Positions 25,169 through 33,090 of a stretch of DNA of 33,744 bases are shown in pieces. The DNA comes from Candidatus Binatia bacterium. Its GTDB lineage: Bacteria; Desulfobacterota; Binatia; UBA12015. Position 1 is the first letter of the stretch. The number at the start of each line of letters is the position of its first letter. Both the position numbers and the translations under genes were made by a program. The notes under the pieces are model-generated. The model ran no database searches and had not been told where the DNA came from. It saw nothing but the letters and a program-made list of their open reading frames with translations. The stretch is from the NCBI GenBank assembly GCA_019749875.1, contig JAIEPK010000219.1, forward strand, positions 1 to 33,744. The letters run 5' to 3'.

Positions 25169-26914
25169 TCACCCGGTCGGCTCGCGCGGCGCCCCGCGTA
25201 CCGCGCGGACGTGAAAAGCTCGCGCCGGACCGGAGTTGTGCCGGTAGCCGAAGTCGAACTCCGCGATCTGGACCGCACCCCACGGCGGGATCACGGTCGA
25301 GCTCCAGTACCAGTCCGACGCGACCGGCCCGAAGGTTGGATCGAGACACGAGCCGTCGCCCGACCCGGTCCCGTGCTCGCACAGCTCGACCGACAGCAGC
25401 TCCGCCCCGGTGGGGAGCCGCCAGTCGTTCGCGCCGCCGAGCGCGATGGTGTTCAGGTGCGGCAGGAGCTCGGTGAACGCCGTCCCGTCGGGCGGACGTG
25501 AAGGGTCATCGCACGCGACGTCCGCGGGAGCGACGTCCGCACACCAGGTGAACGTCGCGTCCACCGCGCGGGGACCGCTGCCCGCGGGCTGCTTCTTCTC
25601 CCACACGAGACCCGTGCGTCGGTCGAGCACCGTGCCGTCGCCGCGGTCCGTGAAGCGCGGCCCCGCTGACGGCGGGACACCGCGCAGCCCATACGCGCGC
25701 ACGGCGAAGTCGGTGTCCCGACCGGGGTCGGGGAGGAACGCGCCGCCGCCGGCGACCAGCACGCGGGCCTCACCCGGCACCGCCGTGACGGCCCACGCCC
25801 AGCCCGAAATCGCCGTGTCGTCGTGCCGCCAGAGCGGTGTGCCGCGCCGCGCGCCGTACGCGAGGACGCCGTGCGAGCTGTGCAAGGTCCCTGCGACCAC
25901 GGCCGTGCCTGCGTGGATCGCGACGTCGAGCGCGCGGGTGTCGTAGTCCGCGGTCGACGGCAGATCGGTCCACAGAATCGTACCCGCGACGAGGTCGTAC
26001 GCGCGCACGATCGGCGCGTCGTAGTGACGCCGCACGCTTCCTGCGATCACCACCACGCGACCTTCGACCGCCACGGCGTTCGCCACGTCCCGCTCGCCGC
26101 CATCGTACGCATCCGTCCAGACGACGCGTCCGGTGCGGAGATCATGTGCGCGAACGAGCAGGTCGGTCGGGCCCTCGGGATCGTCGCCGAGCCGCCGCAG
26201 CCCGGCGACGACCGCGTACGGTGGCGACAGCGCGACGGCGGCGACGTGCTCCGCCGCATCGACGTGCGACCAGCGCAGCCTGCCCGACCGCAGGTCGTAG
26301 GCGCGAACGGTGGTCCCGCCACCCACGAGCACCACGCTGCCGCGAATGCCGACCGCGCCCCCGCCGCCACCGCGCTCCTCCCAGCGCACGGCCCCCGTGC
26401 GCACGTCGTAGGCCCGTACCAGCGGAACACCATCGAGGAGCCCGGTGACCACGGCCAACCCGGCGCCGGTCGCGACGTGCGACGCGAGGTCGAGACCCCC
26501 CGCATCGACCAGCTCCGACCAGCGCAACGCGCCGGAGCGCAGGTCGTAGGCACGCACGACGAAGTCGGACGCCTCCGGCGCACCACGTCGGCCGACCACG
26601 ACCGCGACGCCGCTCCCGACCGCGACCCCGGCCGCCTCGGAAGCCTCCCCGAGGGCGGGCAGATCCTCCCACACCAAGGCACCGGTCGACACGCGGAGCG
26701 CACGGACCGCGAACCGACTCGGGCCGTCGCCCCCCGCGACCAAGCCGGCCGCAACCGCGATCCCGGTCCGGTCGACCGCGACGTCGACCGCACGCTCCTC
26801 GAGCCCGCCGGCATCGCGCGTCGCAGCCCACAGCACGCGCGCATCGTTTGCCGAAGCAGGTCCGACCATCGTCACCAGCAGCGCGACCGCTGCGACCGTC
26901 TCGCGAAATGGCAC
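25169..26914 (-). CDS. Secreted PQQ-like beta-propeller fused to a DUF1566-like domain
   Basis: A 581-aa exported protein starting at the GTG at 26914, which has AAAGGA upstream and directly begins a signal peptide (VPFRETVAAVALLVTMVGPASA). Seven near-identical propeller units are visible from the recurring pattern VRAYDLRSGxLRWS (variants include VRALRVSTGALVWEDL, VRAYDVRTGAVRWEE, VRAHDLRTGRVVWTD and VLAYGARRGTPLWRH). The C-terminal about 150 residues match the DUF1566/Lcl pattern: FTDRGDGTVLDRRTGLVWEK, NTIALGGANDWRLPTGAELL and SDWYWSSTV. Probably an extracytoplasmic recognition or adhesion protein; there is no sign of PQQ-dehydrogenase catalytic residues. It converges on the third ACAD gene with 31 bp between stops. 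Confidence 0.85.
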   Translation of the reverse strand: MPFRETVAAVALLVTMVGPASANDARVLWAATRDAGGLEERAVDVAVDRTGIAVAAGLVAGGDGPSRFAVRALRVSTGALVWEDLPALGEASEAAGVAVGSGVAVVVGRRGAPEASDFVVRAYDLRSGALRWSELVDAGGLDLASHVATGAGLAVVTGLLDGVPLVRAYDVRTGAVRWEERGGGGGAVGIRGSVVLVGGGTTVRAYDLRSGRLRWSHVDAAEHVAAVALSPPYAVVAGLRRLGDDPEGPTDLLVRAHDLRTGRVVWTDAYDGGERDVANAVAVEGRVVVIAGSVRRHYDAPIVRAYDLVAGTILWTDLPSTADYDTRALDVAIHAGTAVVAGTLHSSHGVLAYGARRGTPLWRHDDTAISGWAWAVTAVPGEARVLVAGGGAFLPDPGRDTDFAVRAYGLRGVPPSAGPRFTDRGDGTVLDRRTGLVWEKKQPAGSGPRAVDATFTWCADVAPADVACDDPSRPPDGTAFTELLPHLNTIALGGANDWRLPTGAELLSVELCEHGTGSGDGSCLDPTFGPVASDWYWSSTVIPPWGAVQIAEFDFGYRHNSGPARAFHVRAVRGAPREPTG

Positions 26915-27135
26915 ATCTTTTCCTTTCGTGACGGTGCGCTTCGTGCCGCTTCGGGCCGTGCGCCGGGGCACCCGGGGACGAGGGCTTCGATATCCGATAC
27001 CCGTCAGGCGTTGCGCAAGACACGAAATCACTGCCGTCCGCTCGCACCGGGTACGGGCACGTTCGCACGGTCATCGGCCGGCGAGACGCCAGTCGGGATG
27101 GGCGACGGCGTCAGGATGCGCTACCGGTCCCGTCC

Positions 27136-27465
27136 GTGAAGGGTGGCCACGTCCTGGCTTCGCTCCCGGCGGTCCTGCCGAGCGAGGTCTTCGAGACTCT
27201 CGTCAAGCACAGCGCGGTGCGCATCGAGCAGATCCTGTCGAAGGGGCATACTTCTCCAGACTCCGGCTGGTACGACCAGGACGAGCACGAGTGGGTGATC
27301 GTGCTGCGCGGGCGCGGGCGCCTCGAGTTCGACGACGGCGAGGCGGTCACGCTCGACGCCGGCGGCTGGATCGAAATCCCCGCACACCGGCGGCACCGGG
27401 TCGCGTGGACGGATCCCGACGACGTCACCGTCTGGCTCGCGGTGTTCTACCGCGACCCCGGCTGA
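27136..27465 (+). CDS. Small cupin-domain protein
   Basis: A 109-aa single-domain cupin. The beta-barrel signature is visible: YDQDEHEWVIVLRGRGRLEF (first cupin motif with His/Glu ligands), then DAGGWIEIPAHRRHRVAW (second motif with His ligands) and VTVWLAVFYRDPG at the end. It starts with GTG at 27136; no clear ribosome site. This type is widespread as a stand-alone hypothetical cupin, and function ranges from sugar isomerase to sensor. Divergent from the propeller gene, with about 220 bp between starts. No obvious operon partner. Confidence 0.85.
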   Translation: MKGGHVLASLPAVLPSEVFETLVKHSAVRIEQILSKGHTSPDSGWYDQDEHEWVIVLRGRGRLEFDDGEAVTLDAGGWIEIPAHRRHRVAWTDPDDVTVWLAVFYRDPG

Positions 27466-27505
27466 GGCCCGCGCATCGGCCGCGCCGCCGCGCGTCCGGG
27501 CGAAG

Positions 27506-27742
27506 CTAGAGCGCGTTCCGGACGCGCTCGTAGCCGCGGACCAACTCCTCCTTGAGCAGTCCGAGCGCCGACGAGATGCCCTCCGCGCTGTCCTCGACGT
27601 GCGCCTTCGCCGCGAACTCGTTCCAGCGCTCCTCGAGCCGGTGCCACTCGTCCTGGGCCTCCTGCGACCCGAGATGGATCCGCACCTTCAACTCGTCACG
27701 GCGAGTCCTGAGATCACGCAGGATGTCATCGATGTTCGCCAT
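27506..27742 (-). CDS. Small acidic coiled-coil protein
   Basis: A 78-aa protein (MANIDDILRDLRTRRDELKV to ERVRNAL), alpha-helical with heptad-like Leu/charged pattern and no Cys or membrane segment. The ATG at 27742 follows a perfect AGGAGG, and longer readings upstream run into non-protein-like sequence and the CaiB stop. I recognise it only as a conserved hypothetical type of small cytosolic helical protein. It lies 71 bp after the fused CoA-transferase on the same strand, and its ribosome site is embedded in an inverted repeat. Confidence 0.8.
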   Translation of the reverse strand: MANIDDILRDLRTRRDELKVRIHLGSQEAQDEWHRLEERWNEFAAKAHVEDSAEGISSALGLLKEELVRGYERVRNAL

Positions 27743-27747
27743 GGGAT

Positions 27748-27774
27748 CCTCCTGAATCGCTTCCTGATTCAGGA
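27748..27774 (-). promoter_or_regulatory. Inverted repeat overlapping the Shine-Dalgarno of the small coiled-coil gene
   Basis: On the minus strand a 9-bp perfect inverted repeat (TCCTGAATC, 7-nt loop, GATTCAGGA; 27774-27766 with 27758-27750) runs directly into the AGGAGG (27753-27748) four bases before the spacer to ATG 27742. Four bases of the Shine-Dalgarno lie in the hairpin arm, so folding could hide it. Alternatively the palindrome is a protein-binding operator. Confidence 0.55.
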
Positions 27775-27813
27775 TAGCCCGGCCACGGGATCGCGGTAGC
27801 GTTCTTTTCGGCC

Positions 27814-30330
27814 TCAGGCCGGACGCCCCGCCACTCCGCGCTCCACGAGCACGGCGATCTGTTCGTCGTCGAAACCCAGCTCGCGCAGCACGGTCTCTGT
27901 GTGCATGCCGAGCATCGGTGCCGGTCGCGCCTCGCCCGGCGTCACGGACAGCGTGACCACCGGCGCGAGACGCCGGTGCACGCCGAACGTCGGGTGCTCG
28001 ACCTCCGCGAGCATGCCCGCCTCGCGCGTGACCGGGTCGCACATCACCGAGCGCGCGACCGGACCTTCCGCGACCGCGACGCACGCGACGTCGCGCGCGA
28101 GCAGCAGCCGCTCCCACTCGTCGGCGTCACGCGCGGCGAAGACGCGAGCCAGCTCCTCCGCCAGCGCGGCGTCGTGGCGAGCGCGCACCGCGGAGGTCGT
28201 GAAGCGCGCGTCGCGGGCGAGCGTGCGCGCGCCAGCGTCGCCGCACTCCGTGAGCGCCGCACACAGGCCCGGCCACTCGCGCTCCTGCGGCGAGGCGAGG
28301 AACACCCAGCCGTTCGCGCACGCGTACAGCCGGTACAGCGCGCCCATGCCGTACAGCAGCGGATCGGGCTCCACGCGCGGCGGACGCCCCGCGTAGTCGA
28401 TGCCGTCGTCCGACACCGCGTAGGCGGTCGTGCACAGCATCGACGTCAGCAGCGACGGCGCCTCACCCGTCCGCTCGCGCGCGACGAGCCCGAGCAGCAT
28501 CGCCACCGCGACGCCGAGTGCCGACGCGCCGTCCGCGTTGCCCGGCGCCTGCGCCGCGTAGTTGAGGCGGATCGACGCTCGTTTGATCTCGTCGAGCGTC
28601 AAGTCGGGACCGTACGGGATCGACGGCCCCGCCTGGAAGAGCGCAGCGCCGCTCGCGACCCCGATGGTCGGTGCGAACGCCGGCTTCCGGCCGCATGGCC
28701 CATCGACACCGTAGCCCGGCGACGCGACGCAGACCACGCGCGGGTTCACGCGCTGCAGCGTCGTCGCGTCGACGCCGAGCTTTTCGGCGACGCCGGCGCG
28801 GTAACCAAGCAGCACAACGTCGGCGCGGCGCGCGAGCTCGTGCACGATCGCTCGGCCCTCGTCGGTGGCGATGTCGAGGGCGATGCTCTCCTTGCCCTGC
28901 AGCACCTTGACGGCGCCGGCCTCGGGCACGGGCAGGACGCTGCGCATCGGCTCACCGGCGAGCGGCTCGACCTTGATCACGCGCGCGCCGAGATCCGCGA
29001 GCAGCGCCCCACCGAACGGGGCAGCGTACCAGATGCCGAGCTCGAGCACGGTGACGCCGTCGAGCGCGCGACGCGGCGGCGACCGGTGGCCCGCGGGGCT
29101 CGGCAGCGCCCACGCCGCGCCCGGGCCCGGGCCGGCTCCGACCTGGGCTTCCGTCCCCACCCGCGCACGGGCGGCGACGAGCAGGTCGTCGTGCTCGCCG
29201 AGACGGGGCGGCGGTGCCGGTGCCCGCGTCGGTGCGCCACGGTGCCCCACGAGCGCGCCGAGCTGTCGCACGCGCCCGAGCTGCGGCAGCTCACCATCGG
29301 CGACTTGCCCGTTGTGCCGCATCTGCGGATGCTCGAGCAGATCGCGCGTCGTGCGGAAGACCTCCGCCCAGACGTTGGGACGTTCCTCGAACACCCGCTG
29401 CCACTCGTCGAGCGTACGCTCGCGCGCCGCGGCGAGCATGCGCTCCCAGAAGGCTTCGCGCTTCTCCTCGGTGTCGAAGTCGGGCGCGGAGCTCCACTCG
29501 GGGTCGTCGAACATCCAGGCGAGCCCGAGGACCTCCATGAACTCGCGAAAGAGGTGCGGCGACGTCTGCGAGAACTGGAGCCAGCGGCCGTCCTTGGTCA
29601 AGCACACCAGGAGGCGGAAGGCGAAGCCGGTGTTGGGCACGCCGCGCGGCGAGTACGGAGCCGCCGCCGAGAACGCGTCGGGGTACTTCTCGAACAGGAC
29701 CCGCAGGAACCACTCCCACGGGTCGTGCGCGGCGAGACCCTGCACGAGCGACGTCTCGACGTGCTGCCCCATCCCGCACCGCTCGCGGACGTACAGAGCG
29801 GCGAGGATGCCCTGCAGCGCGCACATCGCGGCGCTGAAGCTCGCATACGGTACCGCGGGGAACGCCGGGCCCGGGCGCGGCGCCATACCGGCGACGTGCA
29901 TCATGCCGCCGAGCTTCGCCTGCACGATGCCCTCGTAGCCCTTGACGTTCGCGTACGGACCGCGGTGCCCGAAGCCGGTGATCGACGCGTGCACGAGGCG
30001 GGGGTGGCGCGCCGCCGTCACGCCGGGGGCGAGCCCCAGACGTGCGGCCGTCGCCGGACGGAAGCTCTCGACGAGCACGTCCGCTCCGTCGAGCAACGCG
30101 AGCAGATCGTCGCGACCGGAGGCCGTTCTCAGATCGATCACGACGCTCATCTTGCCGCGCAGCCACAGCGGGAACGCGGCCTGCGTGCGCAGGGCGTCGC
30201 CGCCGGGTGGCTCGACGCGCACCACCTCCGCACCTTCGTCCGCGAGGACCAGCGTCGCCAGTGCGCCGGCGAGCCCCCAGGTCAGATCGACGACGCGCAG
30301 CCCTGCGAGCGGACGCGCGGGATCATGCAC
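27814..30330 (-). CDS. Fused double-domain class III (CaiB/BaiF) CoA-transferase
   Basis: An 838-aa protein made of two tandem CaiB/BaiF domains. Domain 1 (about 5-360) begins LAGLRVVDLTWGLAGALATL and contains ADVLVESFRPATAARLGL and ASITGFGHRGPYANVKGYEG. A low-complexity linker (about 365-420) leads to domain 2 (about 422-830): LDGVTVLELGIWYAAPFGGA, VVLLGYRAGVAEKLGVD. The single-domain enzymes move CoA between an acyl-CoA and a free acid using an Asp in a G..VDxS motif. Here half 1 has Glu (HVETSL, Glu192) and half 2 has Leu (LLTSML, Leu628), so catalysis is not assured. It follows the DUF35 gene by 3 bp in the TetR-flanked operon. Members of this two-domain form exist in actinobacteria. Confidence 0.88.
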   Translation of the reverse strand: MHDPARPLAGLRVVDLTWGLAGALATLVLADEGAEVVRVEPPGGDALRTQAAFPLWLRGKMSVVIDLRTASGRDDLLALLDGADVLVESFRPATAARLGLAPGVTAARHPRLVHASITGFGHRGPYANVKGYEGIVQAKLGGMMHVAGMAPRPGPAFPAVPYASFSAAMCALQGILAALYVRERCGMGQHVETSLVQGLAAHDPWEWFLRVLFEKYPDAFSAAAPYSPRGVPNTGFAFRLLVCLTKDGRWLQFSQTSPHLFREFMEVLGLAWMFDDPEWSSAPDFDTEEKREAFWERMLAAARERTLDEWQRVFEERPNVWAEVFRTTRDLLEHPQMRHNGQVADGELPQLGRVRQLGALVGHRGAPTRAPAPPPRLGEHDDLLVAARARVGTEAQVGAGPGPGAAWALPSPAGHRSPPRRALDGVTVLELGIWYAAPFGGALLADLGARVIKVEPLAGEPMRSVLPVPEAGAVKVLQGKESIALDIATDEGRAIVHELARRADVVLLGYRAGVAEKLGVDATTLQRVNPRVVCVASPGYGVDGPCGRKPAFAPTIGVASGAALFQAGPSIPYGPDLTLDEIKRASIRLNYAAQAPGNADGASALGVAVAMLLGLVARERTGEAPSLLTSMLCTTAYAVSDDGIDYAGRPPRVEPDPLLYGMGALYRLYACANGWVFLASPQEREWPGLCAALTECGDAGARTLARDARFTTSAVRARHDAALAEELARVFAARDADEWERLLLARDVACVAVAEGPVARSVMCDPVTREAGMLAEVEHPTFGVHRRLAPVVTLSVTPGEARPAPMLGMHTETVLRELGFDDEQIAVLVERGVAGRPA

Positions 30331-30333
30331 CGT

Positions 30334-30762
30334 CTAACGCTCCGCGGTCACGCGCCGGAAGCGCGGCAGCACGACACCGTCCGGGGTCTCGTCCCACGCG
30401 AGGTCGACGCGCATCCCGACCGACACGTCGTCCGGTGCGACGTCGAGCACGTTGCTGATCAGGCGCGCACCAGGAGCGTCGTCGAGCTCGATCACGACGA
30501 CGTTGTACGGAACGTCGGCGGCGAGCGGTGGCACCGCGGCGTGGTGCACGATGGTGAAGCTGAAGACGGTGCCGCGGCCGGACAGCAGCGGCCAGTCGCC
30601 GCGCGCCGAGCCGCAGTGCGGACAGCCCGGCGACGGCGGCTGACGGAACGCGCCGCAGTCGCTGCAGCGCTGCAGGCGCAGCTCGCGGCGACGGCACGCG
30701 TCCCAGAACGGTGCCGTGGTCGCGTCGGGAGCGATCGAGGCGAGGTCGGCGAGCATCGTCAT
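30334..30762 (-). CDS. DUF35 zinc-ribbon/OB-fold protein, partner of the thiolase-like gene
   Basis: A 142-aa protein with an N-terminal rubredoxin-like zinc ribbon (Cys33, Cys36, Cys47, Cys50 in RCSDCGAFRQPPSPGCPHCG) and an OB-fold (GRGTVFSFTIVHHA, YNVVVIELDDAPGARLISNV), the DUF35 architecture. Such proteins bind thiolase-like Ltp enzymes; in steroid side-chain degradation Ltp2 plus the DUF35 part of ChsH2 forms a retro-aldolase. The gene starts 4 bp after the thiolase-like stop and ends 3 bp before the CoA-transferase start, so it is firmly in the operon. The role here is inferred from this pairing. Confidence 0.9.
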   Translation of the reverse strand: MTMLADLASIAPDATTAPFWDACRRRELRLQRCSDCGAFRQPPSPGCPHCGSARGDWPLLSGRGTVFSFTIVHHAAVPPLAADVPYNVVVIELDDAPGARLISNVLDVAPDDVSVGMRVDLAWDETPDGVVLPRFRRVTAER

Positions 30763-30766
30763 CGCA

Positions 30767-31939
30767 TCACCTCCGCAGCAGCATCGAGCTCGACGGCAGG
30801 TTGCTCGGTCCCGCGGTCACGAGCGCGATCTCCGCGTCGGGTACTTGGTTCACGGCCTCGCCGCGCAGCTGCCGCACCGCCTCGATCGCGTGCGTCAAGC
30901 CGAGCAGGTAGACCTCGGACAGGTTGCCGCCGTGGGTGTTCACCGGCAGGCGTCCGTCGGGCCAGCGGATCGCACCGCTCGCGACGAGGTCGCCGCCCTC
31001 GCCGCGCTTGCAGAAGCCGTAGTCCTCGAGCTGGAGGATCACCATGCCGGTGAAGTGGTCGTAGAGCAGCGCCACGTCGACGTCGTCCGGGGTGATGCCG
31101 GCCTGTGCGTAGAGGCGCTTCGCCATGTGCGCGTGCCCGGCCGAGACGTAGAGGTCCTCGGGCTGGTTCTGCGACGTGAGCCCCTGTCCCCACAGGCTGT
31201 CGCCGCCCATCGCGGCGGCCATGACGTAGACGGGCTTCTGCTTCAGGTCGCGCGCGCGCTCGGCGGACGTGACCAGAAGGACCGCACCACCGTCGGTCTC
31301 CTGGCAGCAGTCGAAGAGCCGGAACGGGTCGGCGATCATGCGCGCCGCCTGGTGCTGCTCGACCGTCAGCGGCTCGCGCTTCAGCGCCTTCGGGTTCCGC
31401 ATCGCGTTGCGGCGGGTCGACACCGCGACCTCGGCGAGGTGCAGCGGCGTCGTGCCGTAGCGGTGCATGTGGCGGCGGAACAGCAGGCTGAAGAACTGCG
31501 CCGGCGAGATCAGCCCGAATGGCCGGTGGAAGTCGCTGAGCGGGTCGGCCGCGACCTGCGCCGAGCCGTAGGCGGCGCCGAAGCGCGCGTGCGGCGGCTG
31601 CGTGATGAACTTGTAGACCATCACCACGTCGGCCTGTCCCGCGATCACCGCCGCGGCCGCGTTCGCGACGGCGCCGCACGTGCCGCCACCGCCGCCGCCG
31701 TGCACCATGCTCGAGTAGTTGACGGCCGGGATGCCGAGCGCGGGCGCCAGCACGCTCGGATCGAGCTTCTCGACCGAGTACGTCGCGAAGCCGTCGACGT
31801 CGCGGCGCGTGAGCCCGGCGTCGTCGAGCGCCGCGTCGAGCGCCTCGCGGATCTGTGCGACGGGATTCTCGTCGAACAGCTCGCCGCGCTTTCCGTAGCG
31901 CGTGGCGCCGACACCGACGATGCAGGCCCGGTCCTTCAC
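30767..31939 (-). CDS. Thiolase-like lipid-transfer (Ltp/SCP2-type) protein
   Basis: A 390-aa thiolase-superfamily protein. It begins MKDRACIVGVGATRYGKRGE, with VHGGGGGGTCGAVANAAAAV (Cys88 region), DVALLYDHFTGMVILQLEDY and LPVNTHGGNLSEVYLLGLTH (conserved HGG) near the C-terminus. The motifs fit the Ltp2-like branch, which uses a tyrosine-containing, repurposed active site for retro-aldol cleavage of acyl-CoA side chains together with a DUF35 protein. It overlaps the amidohydrolase stop by 4 nt (ATGA) and is followed immediately by DUF35. A degradative thiolase is the alternative, but the DUF35 neighbour favours an aldolase-type pair. Confidence 0.9.
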   Translation of the reverse strand: MKDRACIVGVGATRYGKRGELFDENPVAQIREALDAALDDAGLTRRDVDGFATYSVEKLDPSVLAPALGIPAVNYSSMVHGGGGGGTCGAVANAAAAVIAGQADVVMVYKFITQPPHARFGAAYGSAQVAADPLSDFHRPFGLISPAQFFSLLFRRHMHRYGTTPLHLAEVAVSTRRNAMRNPKALKREPLTVEQHQAARMIADPFRLFDCCQETDGGAVLLVTSAERARDLKQKPVYVMAAAMGGDSLWGQGLTSQNQPEDLYVSAGHAHMAKRLYAQAGITPDDVDVALLYDHFTGMVILQLEDYGFCKRGEGGDLVASGAIRWPDGRLPVNTHGGNLSEVYLLGLTHAIEAVRQLRGEAVNQVPDAEIALVTAGPSNLPSSSMLLRR

Positions 31940-33012
31940 GGCGCGAACCCGAACAGCCGTGCGGCCGTGCCGCCGACCATCTTCGCCGCCTCATCGTCGG
32001 GGACCCCCGCGAGCTGCGTCGCGAGCGACGCGCGCGATTCCGGCCACGTCCCCTCGGGATGCGGATAGTCGCTGCCCCACACCAGCGCGTCGACGCCGGT
32101 GAAGGCGCGCGCGTGCACCCCGACCGGATCGTTCTGGAAGGTCACGTGGCCCTGCCGGCGCACGTACTCGCTCGGCTTCAGCGCGAGCTTCGGTCGCGCC
32201 CACATCCGGTGCTTCTCGTAGATCTCGTCCATCGTCGTCATGACCCAGGCGAGCCACGCGCTGCCGGTCTCGACGGTGACGAAGCGAAGCTTCGGGAAGC
32301 GCTCGAGCACGCCGGACATCGTCAAGTAGAGCACCACGTGCGCACCATCGATCTGCGAGCCGAGCAGGTAGTTGATGACGGCGCCGCCCGGCCCGCGCTC
32401 GATGCGCGGCTCGTGTCCCGTACCGGCGTGGAACGTCAGCGTGAGTCCCGTGTCCTGCGCGGCCGCCCAGAACGGGTCGTAGGCGGGGTCGTTGTACGGG
32501 CGCGACGGCACCTGGCAGGGCAGGAACAGCGAGCGCAGCCCGAGCTTCGGCGCGCGCTGCGCCTCGCGGACCGAGGCGTCGACGTCGAGCATCGGGATCA
32601 CGGCGGCCGCCGCGAAGCGCTCCGGATACGGCACGAAGATCTCGGCCACCCAGTCGTTGTAGGCGCGCGCCAGCGCGTACTGCAGCGGCGCGTCGGGCGC
32701 CATGAAGCACGCCTGCAGGCCGAGCGTCGGGAAGATGACTTCGCCCGACACGCCGTCGCGATCCTGGTCGCGCAGCCGCAGCGACGGCTCCCAGCCGCCC
32801 GCCTGCGCGCGCTCGAGTGCCTCGCCGGTCAGCGTGTCGCGACCGCGCGGCATCTTCCGCGGACGCATACCCTCCATGACGAGGCAGTCGACGCCGTCGA
32901 CGTTCTCGACGTGCGGAGCACGTGCGCGCATGCCCGGGGGCAGCCGGTCCGAGAACATCTCGGGCGGCTCGTTGACGTGCGAGTCCGCGGAGATCAGACG
33001 ATGCCTGGTCAT
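31936..33012 (-). CDS. Amidohydrolase-2 family metal-dependent hydrolase
   Basis: A 358-aa TIM-barrel protein of the Amidohydro_2/ACMSD-like family. Metal-site residues are visible in LISADSHVNEPPEMF (Asp10, His12, Glu15), LTFHAGTGHEPRIE (His195) and LVWGSDYPHPEGTW (Asp315). Members hydrolyse or decarboxylate ring-cleavage and CoA-related intermediates and are frequent in aromatic, terpenoid and steroid catabolic clusters of GC-rich bacteria. It is the first gene of the minus-strand operon and begins next to the AT-rich palindrome, divergent from the TetR gene. The specific reaction is unknown. Confidence 0.92.
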   Translation of the reverse strand: MTRHRLISADSHVNEPPEMFSDRLPPGMRARAPHVENVDGVDCLVMEGMRPRKMPRGRDTLTGEALERAQAGGWEPSLRLRDQDRDGVSGEVIFPTLGLQACFMAPDAPLQYALARAYNDWVAEIFVPYPERFAAAAVIPMLDVDASVREAQRAPKLGLRSLFLPCQVPSRPYNDPAYDPFWAAAQDTGLTLTFHAGTGHEPRIERGPGGAVINYLLGSQIDGAHVVLYLTMSGVLERFPKLRFVTVETGSAWLAWVMTTMDEIYEKHRMWARPKLALKPSEYVRRQGHVTFQNDPVGVHARAFTGVDALVWGSDYPHPEGTWPESRASLATQLAGVPDDEAAKMVGGTAARLFGFAP

Positions 33013-33057
33013 GGCGTCCTCTCCACGCGGCGTCCGGCGAAATTTCCGCGCTCATCC

Positions 33058-33078
33058 AATGAAAATGGGATTTTCATT
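33058..33078. promoter_or_regulatory. Perfect palindromic operator between amidohydrolase operon and tetR
   Basis: AATGAAAAT-GGG-ATTTTCATT: two 9-bp arms in perfect inverted symmetry around a 3-nt centre. It is a conspicuous AT-rich island in GC-rich DNA, 46 bp before the amidohydrolase start and 13 bp before the first possible start of the divergent TetR gene. Size and placement are typical of a TetR dimer operator that controls both the operon and its own gene. Confidence 0.75.
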
Positions 33079-33090
33079 TTTGCGCGCGTC

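Noticed and set aside
27901-31053. Long plus-strand open frame opposite the CoA-transferase, DUF35 and thiolase-like genes
   Set aside because: Composition is His/Arg-rich low-complexity and the opposite strand has complete conserved domains with operon spacing.
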